Part shown: positions 60,408 to 64,000 of the stretch, one piece after another
Layout of the letters: each line of letters begins with the position of its first letter
Numbering within the stretch: the stretch's first letter is position 1
Program-made: the position numbers and the translations under genes
The notes under the pieces: model-generated
Databases searched by the model: none
Seen by the model: the letters and a program-made list of their open reading frames with translations, nothing else
Told to the model about the DNA's origin: nothing
Assembly (NCBI GenBank): GCA_910584745.1
Contig: CAJUDG010000009.1
Span: 62,001 to 126,000 of the forward strand
DNA length: 64,000 nucleotides
From: an uncultured Eubacteriales bacterium
GTDB lineage: Bacteria > Bacillota > Clostridia > Oscillospirales > Acutalibacteraceae
Direction: 5' to 3'

Positions 60408-60926
60408 ATTAGCAGCAAGGAACTACAGATCAACGAGCAGATCCGTGACAAGGAAATAAGGGTCATCGATTCCGACGGCTCCCAGCTGGGGATCATGCCC
60501 TCTAAAAAGGCCATGGAGCTGGCGGAGCAGAAGAATCTGGATCTGGTGAAGATCGCCCCACAGGCGACCCCGCCGGTGTGCAAGATCATCGACTATGGCA
60601 AGTACCGCTTCGAGCAGAGCAAGCGGGAAAAGGAGCAGCGCAAGAACCAGCGGGTGGTGGAGATAAAAGAGGTCCGCCTGTCGCTGAACATCGACACCCA
60701 CGACTTTGAGACCAAGAAAAACCACGCCATGCGCTTTATCTCCGAGGGGAATAAGGTCAAGGCCTCCATTCGCTTTCGGGGCCGCGAGATGGGCCACCCG
60801 GAGCTGGGGCTGGAGATAATGAAGCGGTTTTCCGAGGCCATGGCCGAGGTGGCCAACGTGGAGCGCCAGCCCAAGCTCGAGGGCCGCACCATGATGATGT
60901 TCTTGGCGCCAAAACCGGCAAAGTAA
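60408..60926 (+). CDS. infC: Translation initiation factor IF-3
   Basis: About 172 aa. An AUU start at 60408 is proposed: GATGGAGGTG (60392-60400) is spaced correctly for it, and infC genes often use AUU for autoregulation. The in-frame ATG at 60393 is part of that Shine-Dalgarno and has none of its own. Protein marks: INEQIRDKEIRVIDSDGSQLGIM, PPVCKIIDYGKYRFEQSK and KEVRLSLNIDTHDFETK, as usual for IF-3, which prevents subunit joining and checks start codons. Confidence 0.93.
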   Translation: MSSKELQINEQIRDKEIRVIDSDGSQLGIMPSKKAMELAEQKNLDLVKIAPQATPPVCKIIDYGKYRFEQSKREKEQRKNQRVVEIKEVRLSLNIDTHDFETKKNHAMRFISEGNKVKASIRFRGREMGHPELGLEIMKRFSEAMAEVANVERQPKLEGRTMMMFLAPKPAK

Positions 60927-60980
60927 GCGGCCGGCCCTGTATTTTAGGGACGGGGCTTAATATTAAGGAGGAATAAAGTT

Positions 60981-61184
60981 ATGCCTAAACTGAAGACTCA
61001 CAGCGGCGCGAAAAAGCGCTTCAAGCTCTCAAAAAACGGCAAGGTGATCCGCGCCCACGCGTTCACCAGCCACCTGTTCAACGGCCACGGCAAGACCCCC
61101 AAGGTTAAGCGCCACGCCAGGGGCACCACCGTCACCGACAAGACCAACACCGCCGCCGTGAAGCGGATGCTGCCCTATAAATAA
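60981..61184 (+). CDS. rpmI: 50S ribosomal protein L35
   Basis: A 67-aa basic protein, MPKLKTHSGAKKRFKLSKNGKV..., typical L35 length and sequence. TAAGGAGG precedes the ATG; second gene of the infC operon. Confidence 0.95.
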   Translation: MPKLKTHSGAKKRFKLSKNGKVIRAHAFTSHLFNGHGKTPKVKRHARGTTVTDKTNTAAVKRMLPYK

Positions 61185-61264
61185 GAAGGCTTTGGGGACT
61201 TTGTAACTTATGACTAACGCGCGGCATGTTTCGCCGCGTTTAACCGGGAAAGGATTGAGAAGCT

Positions 61265-61618
61265 ATGGCAAGAGTAAAGGGCGCGCTGATGACGCGCAAG
61301 AGAAGGAAAAAGGTTCTGAAGCTGGCAAAGGGCTACTGGGGTTCCAAGAGCCGCCACTTTAAAATGGCCAAACAGGCCGTTATGAAGTCCGGCAACTATG
61401 CCTATATCGGCCGCAAGCAGCGCAAGCGCGACTTCAGGCGCCTGTGGATAACCCGCATCTCCGCGGGCTGCCGCATGAACGGCGTCAACTACTCCACCTT
61501 TATGAACGGACTTAAAAAGGCCGGGGTGACGCTGAACCGCAAGATGCTCTCTGAGATCGCCATCGCCGACCCCCAGGGCTTTACCGCTCTCGTGGAGAAG
61601 GCCAAGGCGGCACTGTAA
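61265..61618 (+). CDS. rplT: 50S ribosomal protein L20
   Basis: A 117-aa protein: MARVKGALMTRKRRKKVLKLAKGYWGSKSRHFKMA is the conserved RNA-binding start, followed by RDFRRLWITRISAGCRMNGVNYSTFMNGL. L20 is needed for 50S assembly and represses this operon through the leader. GGGAAAGGATTGAG precedes the ATG. Confidence 0.96.
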   Translation: MARVKGALMTRKRRKKVLKLAKGYWGSKSRHFKMAKQAVMKSGNYAYIGRKQRKRDFRRLWITRISAGCRMNGVNYSTFMNGLKKAGVTLNRKMLSEIAIADPQGFTALVEKAKAAL

Positions 61619-61689
61619 ACTGCCCGCCGCGTACTGCGGCACCCGCGCCTGAGGCTCTTTGCCTTGGGCGTTTGTATTCTTGTTTTGGA

Positions 61690-61810
61690 GTATTTTTGAG
61701 GCCTTCAGCGGCACAAGAGTTCGCGAAGCGAACTCTCGCGCCGCTTACGGCAAGACCTTGGGGCGACTTCGCGTAGCGAATGTCAACCGCCCCAAACCCT
61801 GCAAGCTTAA
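61690..61810 (-). repeat. Diverged extragenic palindromic repeat
   Basis: GCGGCACAAGAGTTCGC...GCGAACTCTCGCGCCGC forms one hairpin; AAGACCTTGGGGCG...CGCCCCAAACCCTGC matches the palindromic family at 32851 but with an enlarged loop. It follows rplT and could act as its terminator region. Confidence 0.6.
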
Positions 61811-61852
61811 GGCCAGCTTGATCGGCCAACTTTTTGACAAAGGGGGAGCTTT

Positions 61853-62656
61853 GTGGATACCATAACCAGCCGCCGTAACCCGATAGTGAGGGCGGCGGCG
61901 GCCCTGCTGGGCTCCCCACGGGAGCGCCGGGAGCGCCGGGAGTTCCTCTGCGAGGGGGCCCGGCTCTGCCGGGACGCGGCGGAGTCTGGCGTAAGGATAA
62001 AGGCCTGCTTTTTCACCCCCCGGGCCGGTGAGAGGTATGTGGAGTACCTGAAGCCCATACTCCATGCGGCGGAGGCGGCCTATACCGTTGAGGACCCGGT
62101 GGCCGGGCTCCTCTCCGACACCAAAAGCCCCCAGGGGGTCTTCTGCCTCTGCGCCTGGCCCCAGGGTGGGCAGGGGGCCCATGACGGGCCGTGCCTGGTG
62201 CTGGAGAATATCCAGGACCCCGGGAACCTTGGGACCATCCTGCGCACCGCCGAGGCCCTGGGGCGGTTTCGGGTGGTCCTGCTGGGGGACTGTTGCGACC
62301 CCCTGGGGCCCAAGGCACTTAGGGCGTCTATGGGCGCGGTGTTCCGGCTGGGGATAGAGACGGAGGGGGACCCGGGGCGGCTTATGGAGGGGCTCAAGGA
62401 TGAGGGGTACGCTGTCCATGGGGCGGTGCCCTCGGACAGGGCGCTGGAGGTCACGGGTATAGATTTTACCCGGGGCCGGCACGCGGTGATCATTGGCAAC
62501 GAGGGCAGCGGGCTCAGCCGGGAGACGGCGGGGCTCTGCGGGGACCTTATCACCATACCCATGGGGGGCCGGGCGGAGTCGCTGAACGCGGCGGCCGCGG
62601 CCACGGTGCTGCTGTGGGAGCTTTCAGGCAGGGGGGAAGGCAAGTGGCGGGGCTGA
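61853..62656 (+). CDS. TrmH/SpoU-family RNA 2'-O-methyltransferase
   Basis: A 267-aa protein with GTG start at 61853 after AAAGGGGGAG. The N-terminal substrate-binding part (ITSRRNPIVRAAAALLGSPRERRERREFLCEGARL) is followed by the SPOUT knot motifs: LENIQDPGNLGTILRTAEALG (motif 1), IIGNEGSGLSRE (motif 2) and IPMGGRAESLNAAAAATVLLWE (motif 3). It methylates a ribose in rRNA or tRNA; the target cannot be told. It overlaps dprA. Confidence 0.92.
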   Translation: MDTITSRRNPIVRAAAALLGSPRERRERREFLCEGARLCRDAAESGVRIKACFFTPRAGERYVEYLKPILHAAEAAYTVEDPVAGLLSDTKSPQGVFCLCAWPQGGQGAHDGPCLVLENIQDPGNLGTILRTAEALGRFRVVLLGDCCDPLGPKALRASMGAVFRLGIETEGDPGRLMEGLKDEGYAVHGAVPSDRALEVTGIDFTRGRHAVIIGNEGSGLSRETAGLCGDLITIPMGGRAESLNAAAAATVLLWELSGRGEGKWRG

Positions 62657-63795
62657 GCAATATCGTGTTCTGGATGTGGGCCCAGCAGGCCTTCGGCCCG
62701 GGCAGCGGCACGCCCTGGCATATACACAAGAGCTTCCCCGGGGGCTTGGAGGGCTTTTATCGGGCGGGGCCCAGGTGCTGGAACAATATGGACTATGTGT
62801 CAGAGGTCCAGAGCGAGTCGCTGGCATTGTGCACGGTGGAGGAGGCCATGGCAAGGCTTGAGTACGCCGTGAAGCTGGGCTGGCAGGTGGTAACGCCGGA
62901 GTGTGAGCAATATCCCAGGGAACTGAGGAATATTTCTGACCCTCCTGCGGTACTGTATATTAAGGGCGCGAAGCCCGTGGAGCTTACGGGCCCCAAGGTG
63001 GCCGTGGTGGGGGCCAGAAAGGCCCTCAGAGAGAGCCTTGACGCGGCAAGGAGCATAGGCTATCAGCTGGCCACGGCCGGGGGCGTCGTGGTCACCGGCG
63101 AGGCCGTCGGCGCGGACGCCGGGGCCATGGAGGGCGTTATAAGCGCCGGGGGCCGGGCCGTATGCGTGCTGCCGGTAGATCTGAGCAGCCCTTATATGGC
63201 GAAGACCGCACACCTGCGCCGCAGGGTGCTGGAGCTGGGCGGGGCGCTTATGACGGAGTATTTCTCCCAGCGCAGCCCGGCCCAGGGGGGCTTTCAGCTT
63301 AGAAACCGGCTTATAACCGGGCTCTGCAGGAGGGTGGTGCTGGTGCAGGCCGCGGAGAAAAGCGGCACCATGATATACGCAAGGCACGCCGCCGGACAGG
63401 GCAGAAAGCTCTATGTGTTCCCCGGGCCCCCGGATGCGGAGGAGTTCGCCGGAAGCCGCAGGCTCCTTAAGGAGGGGGCTGCCCCTGTGTACAGCGGCAG
63501 CGAGGTCCTCGGCACGGACCGGGCCATCGCCATGGAGCCCCCGGCCCCCGCGGCCGTGAAAAAGCCCGAAAGAGAGCCGCCGGAGGAGAAGGAGCCGCCA
63601 AAGAGGCAAGAGCTTTCTATTGAACAACAGGCGGTGCTGGACCGGCTTGGCGGAGGGACGCTGACGGTGGACGAGCTCATGGAGGGCTGCGGTATGGAGA
63701 TGGGGAAGCTTTTGCGGCTTCTGACCCGGATGGAGATGCAGGGGCTTATTGAGAGCGCCCCGGGCCGGAGATACCGGCGGCCCGGTAAACTATAG
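62644..63795 (+). CDS. dprA: DNA-processing protein DprA
   Basis: About 383 aa with GTG start at 62644 (overlapping the methyltransferase stop; GGGGGGAAGGCAA upstream). The Rossmann-like DprA core has VAVVGARKALRESLDAARSIGYQLATAGGVVVTGEAVGADAGAMEG and LTGPKV, but the loop is diverged from the usual GSR..S/GxARGID. A Pro/Glu linker leads to a C-terminal winged helix (VLDRLGGGTLTVDELMEGC). DprA loads RecA on incoming ssDNA. It lies next to topA, the common order in Firmicutes. Confidence 0.88.
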   Translation: MAGLSNIVFWMWAQQAFGPGSGTPWHIHKSFPGGLEGFYRAGPRCWNNMDYVSEVQSESLALCTVEEAMARLEYAVKLGWQVVTPECEQYPRELRNISDPPAVLYIKGAKPVELTGPKVAVVGARKALRESLDAARSIGYQLATAGGVVVTGEAVGADAGAMEGVISAGGRAVCVLPVDLSSPYMAKTAHLRRRVLELGGALMTEYFSQRSPAQGGFQLRNRLITGLCRRVVLVQAAEKSGTMIYARHAAGQGRKLYVFPGPPDAEEFAGSRRLLKEGAAPVYSGSEVLGTDRAIAMEPPAPAAVKKPEREPPEEKEPPKRQELSIEQQAVLDRLGGGTLTVDELMEGCGMEMGKLLRLLTRMEMQGLIESAPGRRYRRPGKL

Positions 63796-63814
63796 GAGAT
63801 AGAGGAAACGATAT

Positions 63815-64000
63815 ATGTCTAAACTAGTCATTGTGGAGTCGCCCTCGAAGGCGAAGACCATACAGAAATACCTGGGGCCGGACTATCAGGTGGTGGCCTC
63901 AATGGGCCACGTGCGGGACCTGCCGAAAGCAAGGCTCTGCGTGGACGTAAAGGATAATTTCAAGCCGAAATACACCATTATAAAGGGCAAGGAGCAGCTT
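63815..64000 (+). CDS. topA: DNA topoisomerase I, N-terminal part (runs off window)
   Basis: First 62 codons from ATG 63815: MSKLVIVESPSKAKTIQKYLG is the TOPRIM start with its catalytic Glu (residue 8), followed by SMGHVRDLPKA. GAGGAAACG precedes the start. The rest of the gene lies beyond the right edge. Confidence 0.95.
   Translation, partial: MSKLVIVESPSKAKTIQKYLGPDYQVVASMGHVRDLPKARLCVDVKDNFKPKYTIIKGKEQL

Overview
The window looks like a GC-rich, endospore-forming gut Clostridium-class bacterium, probably Oscillospiraceae/Ruminococcaceae-like. The grounds are Firmicute-type Shine-Dalgarno sites, a sporulation sigma-K gene half, the infC-rpmI-rplT operon with an L20-type leader, and plant/host glycan genes. 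This placement is inference from gene content; no rRNA gene is present.

Region 1 (1-16124) is the right-hand part of an integrative conjugative element (ICE) of the Tn1549/large-serine-recombinase kind: a giant ArdA/ArdC/YodL/DUF4316 polyprotein, TTRAP and Cys-rich VLP accessory proteins, a MOB-type relaxase with its MobC partner, an XRE regulator, a MerR-controlled ABC exporter/lipoprotein cassette as cargo, a sigma-like/HTH pair, a TnpW-like peptide and a large serine recombinase at the end. The element is nested. Its right end cuts a second large serine recombinase (16125-17090), whose stop codon overlaps an AATGA core; directly after that core the C-terminal half of sigma-K starts (17086-17454). 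This is the architecture of a sigK-intervening 'skin' element, here with its excisionase gene itself interrupted by the ICE.

Region 2 (17.5-31.1 kb) is a glycan-use locus: two carbohydrate-esterase-like alpha/beta hydrolases, an acyltransferase, kduI-kduD (pectin-derived uronate catabolism), a complete Dpp/Opp-type ABC importer (binding protein, two permeases, two ATPases) behind a 400-nt leader, and a sugar-phosphate isomerase. Between the esterases and kduI sits a candidate type I toxin-antitoxin locus: a 27-aa membrane peptide with convergent promoters and a long-range 5'/3' mRNA helix.

Region 3 (31.2-43.2 kb) holds leuC and leuD separated by a pyrophosphatase and a DUF3788 gene, tandem solute-binding lipoproteins of which one is broken, an AT-rich orphan, rpmB, a CD3324-type regulator, a HAD phosphatase, a small serine resolvase and a sialidase-like protein.

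Region 4 (43.6-46.6 kb) is a tRNA cluster (Gly, Arg-TCT, His, Gln forward; Arg-CCT reverse) enclosing a small degraded island bounded by ~300-bp imperfect inverted repeats that start exactly at the tRNA CCA ends.

Region 5 (46.8-64 kb) is mostly core chromosome: a GH130 phosphorylase, a possible SOS-regulated GNAT-DUF3795/kinase-like/HD/NYN-LOTUS cluster, tagD, polA, dusB, a second candidate type I toxin-antitoxin locus of par/Fst-like layout, a YfbR-like nucleotidase, YfhO plus a GT2 glycosyltransferase, infC-rpmI-rplT, a SpoU methyltransferase, dprA and the start of topA. A family of extragenic palindromic repeats is scattered through regions 3-5.
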